A stretch of DNA of 64,000 nt from Nostoc flagelliforme FACHB-838 (lineage in GTDB: Bacteria > Cyanobacteriota > Cyanobacteriia > Cyanobacteriales > Nostocaceae), in NCBI RefSeq assembly GCF_014698065.1, contig NZ_JACJSI010000012.1, positions 62,001 through 126,000 on the forward strand, written 5' to 3'. This document shows, one piece after another, positions 37,851-45,224 of this stretch (within the stretch, counting starts at the first letter, position 1; every line of letters starts with the position of its first letter). The position numbers were made by a program, and so were the translations under genes. A model generated the notes under the pieces. That model ran no database searches. It saw nothing but the letters and a program-made list of their open reading frames with translations, and was not told the origin of the DNA.

Positions 37851-39380
37851 ATGCAAAATGACTCAGGTAAAACTATTTCTATTTGGATGACAACGGCAGA
37901 AGTCCCAGATCAACCAGTGCTTACCGAAAATACCCATGCAGATGTGTGTGTTATTGGTGCTGGGATAGCGGGGATGTCAACAGCCTATATGTTAACGCGC
38001 GAAGGTAAGTCAGTAGTTGTACTAGATGATGGCCCTATTGGTGGCGGTCAAACGGCAAGAACAACGGCGCACATATCGGCTGTGCTAAGTTATCGCTACT
38101 ACGAACTGGAGCAAATGCACGGTAAAGAGGGTGCAAAACTTGTTGCTCAAAGTCATACAACAGCAATTAATACTATAGAGGCGATCGCTATCCAAGAAAA
38201 TATTAACTGCGACTTTGAGCGAATTAACGGCTATCTCTTCCCACCAGACCTCAAATCAATAGATGAAATTCAGCATGAGTTAGAAGCGGCACACCGGGCT
38301 GGACTCATTAATGTTGAAATGGTGAAGAAAGCTCCGTTGACTGGCTTTGATACAGGAGCGTGTCTACGCTTTCCACAACAAGGGCAATTTGACCCCCTGA
38401 AGTATCTAGCTGGACTTGCAGAAGCCATCCAACGCCGTAGGGGTAGAATTTATACGGGGGCGCACGTAGAAAAAATCAAAGGTGGTTTACCCGCCCGCAT
38501 TGAGACAAGCAGTGGTAAAGTCGTAACAGCTGATGCTGTAGTAGTAGCGACTAACTCACCCATCAGTAACTTGGCTACTATGCACTTCAAGCAGGCTCCA
38601 TACATCACCTTTGTCATCGGTGCAAAAGTACCTCGTGGTTCTGTTACTAAAGCACTTTATTGGGATACTCTCGACCCTTATCACTACGTGCGAACGCAAA
38701 GCATTGACGAACAACACGATCTATTAATTGTTGGCGGCGAAGACCATAAAACCGGACAAGCTGACGATGCCTCCTCACGATATGCCAGACTCCAAACCTG
38801 GACGCAAGAACGTTTCCCGATGGCAGAGAAGGTTTTATTCCGCTGGTCGGGTCAGGTAATGAATTCTGATGATGGCATTGCCTACATTGGCAAAAACCCC
38901 TTTGATGAGGAAAACGTTTACATAGTTACCGGTGATACAGGCATAGGAATGACCCACGGCACGATCGCAGGGATACTCTTAACTGATTTAATTTTAGGGC
39001 GAAAGAATACTTGGGCAGAGCTTTATGAGCCATCGCGTGTGAGAATTGGGGGAATAGGTGACTTTATCTCCGAAAATCTCAACGTTGCTGCCCAATATTT
39101 AGAGTGGGTCAAACCAGGGGATGTTGATTCCGTCGAAAAAGTCGCTCCTGGTACAGGTGCAGTCGTGCAGCGTGGTTTGACAAAAGTCGCAGCTTACCGA
39201 GACGAAGACGGCAAATTGCACGAGCATTCTGCAATCTGTACTCACCTCAACTGTATCGTCGCCTGGAATTCTTCAGAAAAGACCTGGAATTGTCCGTGCC
39301 ACGGTTCCCGGTTTAATACACAGGGACAAGTAATCAGCGGCCCAGCGATTAATGGGCTGACACCAGTGGAAAACAATTAA
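37851..39380 (+). CDS. FAD-dependent oxidoreductase with C-terminal Rieske domain
   Basis: A 509-residue fusion. Residues 28-390 form a DAO-type FAD oxidoreductase (Rossmann motif VIGAGIAGMSTAYML; second FAD block IVTGDTGIGMTHG). The last 90 residues form a Rieske [2Fe-2S] domain with both ligand pairs, CTHLNC and CPCHGSRF. The family is found in many cyanobacteria and other bacteria; the natural substrate is not established. There is no signal peptide. ATG 37851 lacks a clear ribosome binding site. It may pass electrons from an amine- or aldehyde-like donor through FAD to the cluster, but that is inference. Confidence 0.88.
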   Translation: MQNDSGKTISIWMTTAEVPDQPVLTENTHADVCVIGAGIAGMSTAYMLTREGKSVVVLDDGPIGGGQTARTTAHISAVLSYRYYELEQMHGKEGAKLVAQSHTTAINTIEAIAIQENINCDFERINGYLFPPDLKSIDEIQHELEAAHRAGLINVEMVKKAPLTGFDTGACLRFPQQGQFDPLKYLAGLAEAIQRRRGRIYTGAHVEKIKGGLPARIETSSGKVVTADAVVVATNSPISNLATMHFKQAPYITFVIGAKVPRGSVTKALYWDTLDPYHYVRTQSIDEQHDLLIVGGEDHKTGQADDASSRYARLQTWTQERFPMAEKVLFRWSGQVMNSDDGIAYIGKNPFDEENVYIVTGDTGIGMTHGTIAGILLTDLILGRKNTWAELYEPSRVRIGGIGDFISENLNVAAQYLEWVKPGDVDSVEKVAPGTGAVVQRGLTKVAAYRDEDGKLHEHSAICTHLNCIVAWNSSEKTWNCPCHGSRFNTQGQVISGPAINGLTPVENN

Positions 39381-40224
39381 AAAGGTAGGAGGCAGCAGGC
39401 AGGAGGAATCCCCATAAATAATTTTAGGGATTTAATAAAGACACTCCATTTCTTGCGCTGCGCGTCACTACATACATCTTTTTTGTTTTTCATAAATAAA
39501 TTTAAGGGCTTTATAAAGAAAGTGGCAGAGAGCAAAAAATATATTTTCTTCTTCCTGCCTCTTGCCTGCTGCCCTCTACCTTCCTTTGGTAAAAATATTC
39601 ACAAATGTTTTTTGAGTGGGCAACAGCCTACTTTTTTATTGTCAATCAAGTAAATATACGGGAACTTCGAGTTCTACGTTATGGTCATTTGATGTCACTA
39701 TCTAATTACGCGTAGACATAGCCCGACGCAGTGCTTTGTGTCCAATTTAACTTACCTTAACTCTTCGGCAAGCCACTGTACGAACATTGAGATGCGTACA
39801 AATGCTGTTATCCGTCGTCATATCTTCTTAGATTGTCTTTATATATACAATAATTACACTTTGTTAGTCAGATTAACGCAGACTTTAAATACTTTCAAAT
39901 GCCGAAAACGGCTGTTTGCTTATAGAAAAAATTCGCAATATTCAACCAAATATTAGCATAATTCTTTATATATATCCTAAAAGTTTATGAAAGCTATATC
40001 AAACGACACCTCAAACACTTTTGCACCTAAAAACCTATATACTAGACTAGACTTTGATAAATTTGAGAGCTTTGTTAATTGCAACACCAAAACTATTAAT
40101 TTTTAGATGAAATACTAGCGTATCTTATAGTCTATAGTTTTTAAAGTTTAGTCAAAACTATATCCAGTATCATCAAAAAACTGCAAACTTCATGTGGTGC
40201 AAAAATCAATCGGGGAGTGAAAAC
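39381..40224. other. Intergenic region upstream of the squalene/phytoene synthase-like gene
   Basis: No gene is seen. It starts with GGCAGCAGGCAGGAGG tandem repeats. It contains one degenerate copy of the 29-bp dispersed repeat (about 39710-39735, GCGTAGACATAGCCCGACGC) and then very AT-rich sequence leading to the next start. Confidence 0.55.
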
Positions 40225-41055
40225 ATGAATTTACGTAGAGATGCATTGCAAATCCTCAAAGAAACTAGCCGAACTTTTTATATTCCAATTAGTCTTTTAC
40301 CGCCAGGATTACAAGAGGCAGTAGCATCAGCATATTTGTGTATGCGTGCCATTGATGAAATTGAAGATCATCCCGAATTAGATAACGCTACTAAAGCGAA
40401 GCTGTTAAAAACAATTAGCCTGACATTACAGGCAGGGGTAGATGGCTTCCCGCTAGATGCTTTCTTAGCAGGATTTAGTGGGTATGAGAATTCATTAGAA
40501 GAAGTCACTTTGAGCATTAGAGAATGGTCACTGCTAGCACCAGACACCATTGCACCTCGAATTTGGGATGCGACTGCTGCAATGGCAGACCGCATGGCTT
40601 ATTGGGCAGAAAGAAACTGGAAAATTTCTACAGAATCTGATTTGGATCGCTATACTTTTGGGGTTGCTGGTGCAGTGGGATTGTTACTTTCGGACTTATG
40701 GGCTTGGTATGATGGAACACAAACGAACCGTACCCAGGCGATTGGATTTGGTCGGGGTTTACAAGCAGTTAACATCCTACGTAACCATACTGAAGATTTA
40801 GGGCGTGGGGTAGAATTCTTCCCAGAGGGTTGGAGTGCAGAAAATATGCAAGAGTATGCCCGGCGAAATTTAGCCTTGGCAGAAGCTTACGTTAAAGACC
40901 TTCCTACCGGCCCAGCCTTAGATTTTTGCCAAATTCCCTTAACCTTGGCTAATGGCACTCTTGATGCCCTTGCTAATGGTAAAGAGAAACTTAGCCGCAG
41001 TGATGTTTTTGCACTTATCGAACAGCTGATTAGTGTGAACATGAAAGCCAGCTAA
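40225..41055 (+). CDS. Squalene/phytoene synthase-like protein
   Basis: A 276-residue protein of the trans-isoprenyl diphosphate head-to-head synthase family. The first Asp-rich motif is present (RAIDEIED, D44 and D48). The second motif reads RNHTED (N187, D191), where squalene and phytoene synthases usually have RDxxED; the EFFPEGW that follows resembles squalene synthases. ATG 40225 has GGGGAG 7 bases upstream, so the longer frame from ATG 40192 is not used. It may make squalene or a related triterpenoid, or be a diverged paralogue. No hopanoid or carotenoid genes are adjacent. Confidence 0.82.
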   Translation: MNLRRDALQILKETSRTFYIPISLLPPGLQEAVASAYLCMRAIDEIEDHPELDNATKAKLLKTISLTLQAGVDGFPLDAFLAGFSGYENSLEEVTLSIREWSLLAPDTIAPRIWDATAAMADRMAYWAERNWKISTESDLDRYTFGVAGAVGLLLSDLWAWYDGTQTNRTQAIGFGRGLQAVNILRNHTEDLGRGVEFFPEGWSAENMQEYARRNLALAEAYVKDLPTGPALDFCQIPLTLANGTLDALANGKEKLSRSDVFALIEQLISVNMKAS

Positions 41056-41428
41056 TGGTCTCTTAACGAATAACGGAGACGATTTTAAATTGCCTCCAAA
41101 CTTGGACATCCAAATTCTACAGCGATTTTCTGTAGGGGAGCCAGTGGGTGAGGCTGTGTGATCTTAGGGATCTCTCCCGTTCGCGCAGCATCCCGTTGGC
41201 GCAGTCTCTTGTAGAAAAAGAAAGAGAATAGGATAAACACTATTTTTAAATGTTGAGTATAATAAATTATCTTTTTCTAGCGATCGCTTTACGTAATATC
41301 AGTTAAACTTTAAGAAATCTTCACACGATTCCCAGCAAAAATTACCTGGCAAAAGTTGATCAATATCTAAATAATTGAAAGAGAGTATAACAGTCCCCGT
41401 GATTATTCGTGCAGCGAGTTAACAGTGC
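41056..41428. other. Intergenic region upstream of the Ser/Thr kinase
   Basis: Holds GTTCGCGCAGC...CCCGTTGGCGC repeat sequence at about 41180-41207 and AT-rich promoter-like DNA. No ORF. Confidence 0.5.
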
Positions 41429-43030
41429 ATGAGCTACTGCTTAAATCCTACCTGTCCCAATCCAGAAAATTTGGTATATAGCCAAAGGTGTCAGTCTTGT
41501 GGCTCGCAATTACTGTTGCGCGATCGCTATCAGGTGATCAAACCATTAGGTCAGGGTGGCTTTGGAGCAACCTTCTTAGCCAATGATCAAGGCTTACCAG
41601 GAGAACCGAGTTGTGTAATTAAACAATTACGCCCATCAGGAAGCGCCCCACACGTTTTACAGATGGCCAGAGAACTCTTTGAGCGAGAAGCCAAAACTTT
41701 AGGTAAGATTGGCAATCATCCCCAAGTACCAAGGTTGTTAGACTATTTTGAAGATCAAGAGCAATTCTACTTAGTTCAGGAATACATCAGTGGTGATACC
41801 TTGCAGGAGGAGGTCAAACTTAACGGCATCTTGAGCGAAACTGGAGTCAAGCAATTTTTGAGCGAGATTTTGCCACTGCTGCAATATATCCATGAGCAAA
41901 AGGTGATTCACCGTGATATCAAGCCAGCCAACTTAATTCGCCGCACTCAAGATGCCAGAATGGTACTCATTGATTTTGGTGCCGTTAAAAACCAAATCAG
42001 CCAAGGTACGACAAGTCCATCAGGACAGACAGCATTAACTGCTTATGCCATTGGTACTCCTGGTTTTGCACCGCCAGAGCAAATGGCTATGCGTCCAGTC
42101 TACGCTAGTGATATTTATGCACTGGGAGTCACATGTATTTATTTACTGACTAGCAAAACTCCTAAAGATTTAGATTACAATCCCAATACTGGCGAGATGA
42201 TGTGGGAGCAGCTTGTGCAAGTGAGCGATCACTTGAGCAATGTATTGCGAAAAATGTTAGAGGTGTCTGTACGTAATCGCTATCAGTCAGCAGCAGAAGT
42301 TCTCAGAGCATTAGAAATAGAACCGTACTTAGATAGTTTAGCCAAGGGTTTACTAATTAAATCTGATAGTGGATCTAAAGAGCGAACACATAACCACCTA
42401 GAAAATTCTGCTGTTTTATGTAATAACCCTGCTACTGCTACCAGTACAGGAGTGGCACAAGTAGCGGCAGCAATTCGTGCTAGAAGAGCCAAAGCAGCAG
42501 AAGCGGCTGGATTACACCAGGGTTCTGGGATGGGCAAATCAACTAGTTTAGCCAATAGCAACAGTAATAGTTCACAAATTCAAAATTCTAAAGTTGAGCG
42601 TAAGTTAGATACCCAAAGTTTATTAACCGCCTATCTGAAGGGAAGACGAGATTTTGCCTTACACAATTTAAGTTTGTTGAATCTGCAAGGCGCTGACTTA
42701 TCCCAAACAAATTTCCATTCCGCTCAATTGCAAAAAACCAATCTTCAAGGAGCTAATCTCCACAATAGTGACTTTGGCAGAGCCAGTCTAACTCGAGCAA
42801 ATCTTAAGGATGCTAATTTGAGCAAAGCATACTTTAACCATGCCGATTTAGAAGGGGCAGACCTCCGAGGTGCTGACCTTAGCAATGCTTATCTCAACAA
42901 TGCTAATCTCCGAGGGGCTAATCTGTGTGGTGCTAATCTCACCAGTGCCAAAATTTCTGATGAACAGCTAGCATTAGCAAAAACAAACTGGATGACCGTG
43001 CGCCCCAATGGTAAACGAGGCTTGTTGTGA
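41429..43030 (+). CDS. Ser/Thr protein kinase with zinc ribbon and pentapeptide repeats
   Basis: A 533-residue Hanks-type kinase. An N-terminal Cys cluster (C4, C9, C21, C24) suggests a small zinc ribbon. The kinase domain (about 33-300) has the GQGGFGATF loop, VIKQL lysine, catalytic HRDIKPANLI and LIDFGAVK. A linker rich in Ala, Ser and Asn (about 330-395) leads to pentapeptide repeats of the A(D/N)L type (about 415-515), a right-handed quadrilateral beta-helix. The kinase is probably cytoplasmic. ATG at 41429. It lies upstream of the sRNA array and hetF on the same strand, but a strong terminator (43059-43108) separates them. A link to heterocyst development is only positional. Confidence 0.9.
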   Translation: MSYCLNPTCPNPENLVYSQRCQSCGSQLLLRDRYQVIKPLGQGGFGATFLANDQGLPGEPSCVIKQLRPSGSAPHVLQMARELFEREAKTLGKIGNHPQVPRLLDYFEDQEQFYLVQEYISGDTLQEEVKLNGILSETGVKQFLSEILPLLQYIHEQKVIHRDIKPANLIRRTQDARMVLIDFGAVKNQISQGTTSPSGQTALTAYAIGTPGFAPPEQMAMRPVYASDIYALGVTCIYLLTSKTPKDLDYNPNTGEMMWEQLVQVSDHLSNVLRKMLEVSVRNRYQSAAEVLRALEIEPYLDSLAKGLLIKSDSGSKERTHNHLENSAVLCNNPATATSTGVAQVAAAIRARRAKAAEAAGLHQGSGMGKSTSLANSNSNSSQIQNSKVERKLDTQSLLTAYLKGRRDFALHNLSLLNLQGADLSQTNFHSAQLQKTNLQGANLHNSDFGRASLTRANLKDANLSKAYFNHADLEGADLRGADLSNAYLNNANLRGANLCGANLTSAKISDEQLALAKTNWMTVRPNGKRGLL

Positions 43031-43844
43031 TTTGAATGTTTAAATTTGGAGGTCACATCCTTGCTCTAATTCCATCTTTAAAAATGATGGAATTAGAGCA
43101 AGGTTTTTGAAGGGTTTTCAACTCACCAAATTTTTTTGGATTGATTGCAGTAAAAAAAAATAATATTTTAGGTTGTTGTGTGGGAAATATAGAGCCATAT
43201 TATAAAAGCGATTATTTTTATTTGAAATAAATGTTCGTATCTGTTAAATCCTAAAGAAAAGGAGTCGGTTGTCAATGGATGACATCCTTAAAAGAACATC
43301 TTGAAATAATCAATATTAAGACGGGACTAAAATCACGGCTAACCACTTTTTAAACAACCTCTCAGGCTCTTAACGAGAAATTATGATGTAGTTGATGATA
43401 AAGCTCGGCTCTAAATTTGACAACAGGATTGTTGGTAAATAAATAGTTAAAAGTCAAAATATAGAAAAAAAATTAAGAATGTGATTAAATATCATAGCAA
43501 TCATTTTGCAGTGGCATCTTTAGATCACAATAAAAAGAAAGCGATTCAGAGATTCAGTGAGCAGGTTATGCTCTATGATGGCAACAGGATGACACTCAAG
43601 GTCTACCAGCACTAGCAACAATAGTGATCCAAGTGGTTCATTGCAGTGATGTAGGCAAGAAATACGAGCAATGTCTAACCACAAGCCCTGATGCTCGAAA
43701 ACTCCTTCGTCGCTAACGCAAGAGGCTAGTTCGTCTTTGACATATCTCCTTTTCCGAAAGGAAGAAGCTAGCGCCAAGAGAGAAGACTCGCTAACGACAG
43801 GAAGCGCCCAAACTGCTACCCCTTCACCACAAAGCATCTATGCC
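43031..43844. other. Intergenic region before the sRNA array
   Basis: After the kinase terminator this 814-bp stretch has no convincing gene. A 105-codon minus-strand frame (43520-43837) lacks family features. Repeat-like CGTCGCTAACGC and CTCGCTAACGAC sequences occur near 43712 and 43789. Confidence 0.5.
43059..43108 (+). terminator. Very strong intrinsic terminator of the kinase gene
   Basis: An 18-bp perfect stem (43059-43076 with 43086-43103, CCTTGCTCTAATTCCATC) with a 9-nt loop, followed by five T. It should isolate the kinase gene from the array and hetF. Confidence 0.92.
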
Positions 43845-43904
43845 AAAAAAAACCCCCAGTGAGCGTTAGCCAACCAGGGGAGTTAGTTATCAGGGTGCAT
43901 CTAC
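43845..43904 (-). ncRNA. nsiR1: NsiR1-type sRNA, copy 1
   Basis: Transcript expected to begin near 43902 after TTTAAT (complement of 43907-43912). TCCGGA is at 43936-43941. The 3' end is a stem (CCCC with GGGG) and eight U (43852-43845). The inner stem reads AGC-GTTA-GCC on the plus strand, with one mismatch. Ends are approximate. Confidence 0.85.
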
Positions 43905-43976
43905 CAATTAAATGTTCTTAAGTTGAACACCATACTCCGGATGAATTTGTCCAAAGGCTAAGTTATTTTTTTAAAT

Positions 43977-44034
43977 AAAAAAACCCCAGTTGGTGTTAAC
44001 CTACAAGGGGAGTTAGTTATCAGGGTGCATCTAC
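43977..44034 (-). ncRNA. nsiR1: NsiR1-type sRNA, copy 2
   Basis: -10 TTTAAT is the complement of 44037-44042 and TCCGGA is at 44066-44071, identical in arrangement to copy 1. The stem-loop has inner GGT-GTTA-ACC (plus strand) and a seven-U tail (43983-43977). Confidence 0.85.
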
Positions 44035-44105
44035 CAATTAAATGTTCTCAAGTTGAACACCATACTCCGGATGAATTTTTCCAAAGGTAAGTTATTTTTT
44101 TAAAT

Positions 44106-44163
44106 AAAAAAACCCCAGTTGGTGTTAACCTACTAGGGGAGTTAGTTATCAGGGTGCATCTAC
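44106..44163 (-). ncRNA. nsiR1: NsiR1-type sRNA, copy 3
   Basis: The RNA body is identical to copy 2 except in the terminator loop side (CTACTAGGGG). The upstream half has diverged: the -10 region reads CTTATTGG and TTCCGGAA is at 44194-44201. U-tail 44112-44106. Confidence 0.82.
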
Positions 44164-44261
44164 CAATAAGCTTTTCTAGGGGCAACCAGTATTTTCCGGA
44201 AAAAATGGTTAAAATCAGGGTTAATGGCAGTGTCTACGAAGGGCTACGCCTAAGCAACTAG

Positions 44262-44319
44262 AAAAAACCCCCAGTTGGTGTTAACCTACTAGGGGAGTTA
44301 GTTATCAGGGTGCATCTAC
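44262..44319 (-). ncRNA. nsiR1: NsiR1-type sRNA, copy 4
   Basis: The RNA body matches copy 3. The -10 region reads GATTATTGG and the box is TCCGGT (complement of 44351-44356), one base off TCCGGA. The spacer from copy 3 is longer (156 bp) because a 29-bp-repeat fragment lies at 44229-44254. Confidence 0.82.
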
Positions 44320-44398
44320 CAATAATCTCTTCTAAAGTGAATGGGTGGCTACCGGATAAATTAGCAAACGTTAAAGGTGTTACTGTTTGTTTATTCAG

Positions 44399-44440
44399 AA
44401 AAAAACCTCAGAGGGGTTAGTTATCAGGACAGACTTACCA
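44399..44440 (-). ncRNA. nsiR1: NsiR1-type sRNA, degenerate copy 5
   Basis: Keeps TTAGTTATCAGG and ACCAATTAAG (plus strand) and an A-run (44399-44405). The stem is short (CCTC AGA GGGG region) and no TCCGGA is found in the expected place. It is probably not a normal sRNA gene. Confidence 0.5.
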
Positions 44441-44553
44441 ATTAAGTGACCAGTGTGCTGCCTTACAAAATGCCTGTGTCAGGGTTAATCAACATACCCG
44501 CATCTCCCCTTATTTACATCAAAGCGTCTTTCTGAGGCTAAGAGTTATGCAAC

Positions 44554-44680
44554 TTAGGGACTTCTAGTTAAAAAAACATCCCATCCCTGCGGGACGCTCC
44601 GCGAATGTAGAGGCGCAAGACCTTGCGCCCCTACAAATCTACAAGTAATTGGGATAATTTATTTTTTGTAAGTCCCTTAA
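44554..44680. mobile_element. MITE-like insertion inside the sRNA array
   Basis: About 127 bp flanked by imperfect terminal inverted repeats of 28 bp (20 identities; both begin AGGGACTT when read inward). TTA or TA lies at both outer edges, compatible with a TA-type target duplication. It carries a CCCTGCGGGACGCTCCGCG motif and an internal palindrome TGTAGAGGCGCAAG...CTTGCGCCCCTACA (44607-44637). It has no ORF. A lone similar end, AGGGACTTCC, occurs at 48050-48073. Confidence 0.65.
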
Positions 44681-44705
44681 AAACGGATTGGCTTACTTCC
44701 TGCAT

Positions 44706-44765
44706 AAAAAAACCCCCCAGTGGGCGTTAGCCAACCAGGGGAGCTAGTTATCAGGGTGCATCTAC
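44706..44765 (-). ncRNA. nsiR1: NsiR1-type sRNA, copy 6
   Basis: -10 TTTAAT is the complement of 44768-44773; TCCGGA is at 44797-44802. The body is conserved with one change (GCTAGTT for GTTAGTT). The inner stem is GGC-GTTA-GCC, a paired change relative to copies 2-4. U-tail 44712-44706. Confidence 0.85.
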
Positions 44766-44837
44766 CAATTAAATGTTCTAGGCTTAACCACCATGCTCCG
44801 GATAAATTTATTGGAAAATTAATTGTTGTAGTGTGTG

Positions 44838-44905
44838 AAAAAAAAACAAGAGTGGATGTCAACTGAATTAGGGAAGTTAAAGATCAAGGGACATCCATCT
44901 ATATA
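44838..44905 (-). ncRNA. nsiR1: NsiR1-type sRNA, diverged copy 7
   Basis: Keeps the order -10-like TTATAT, a GATGG start, AAGATCAAGG (plus strand) and an A-run of nine (44838-44846), but the stem is different. GGATGTC can pair with GACATCC over a long loop, and the TCCGGA box has become CCAGA-like. It shares AAGATCAAG with copy 8. Confidence 0.55.
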
Positions 44906-44981
44906 ATCAAGTATTCTAGAATTAAGCACTATTTTCTGGTAGAGAATATCTGCGTCAGAAGTTGCTGTCGTTTGCCAAAAT

Positions 44982-45039
44982 AAAAAAACCCCTAGTGGGT
45001 GTTAGCCAACTAGGGGAGTTGAAGATCAAGGTGCATCTA
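44982..45039 (-). ncRNA. nsiR1: NsiR1-type sRNA, copy 8 (nearest hetF)
   Basis: TCCGGA lies at 45072-45077 inside ATCCGGAT, and the -10 region reads CTTAAT. The terminator is the best of the array: CCCCTAGT (44989-44996) pairs with ACTAGGGG (45009-45016) around inner GGT-GTTA-GCC, then seven U. The body differs (GATCTTCAAC for GATAACTAAC), so it may have other targets. Confidence 0.8.
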
Positions 45040-45224
45040 CCAATTAAGTGTTCTAGTCCCAAGTAATCTGATCCGGATCAAAGTTGTAAAGGCAGGAAAA
45101 ACCAAAACAGCACCGAATCAGAAACATTCAGGGGCGCGATGCATCTAAATTATCAGAGGGAGCGAAAAATCGACTTGAAACTTTCGCGTTTCAAACCAGA
45201 TTTAGGAGGCGAACACGAGAAACT

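Larger units (their letters stand above)
43845..45078 (-). repeat. Tandem array of NsiR1-type sRNA repeats upstream of hetF
   Basis: Eight direct copies with a unit of about 130 bp. The five best copies share one layout on the minus strand: TCCGGA (TCCGGT in copy 4), about 23 nt, an AT-rich -10 region, GGTAGATGCACCCTGATAAC, a stem-loop and seven or so U. An eighth copy, nearest hetF, keeps this layout with a variant body. Two copies are degenerate. The intact TCCGGA boxes are at 43936, 44066, 44195, 44797 and 45072. A MITE-like insert splits copies 1-5 from 6-8. This matches the published NsiR1 repeats upstream of hetF in Nostoc sp. PCC 7120, which are heterocyst-specific. Confidence 0.88.

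Noticed and set aside
43520..43837. 105-codon minus-strand frame before the sRNA array
   Set aside because: No recognisable domain, no ribosome binding site, and part of it lies in repeat-like GCTAACG sequence.
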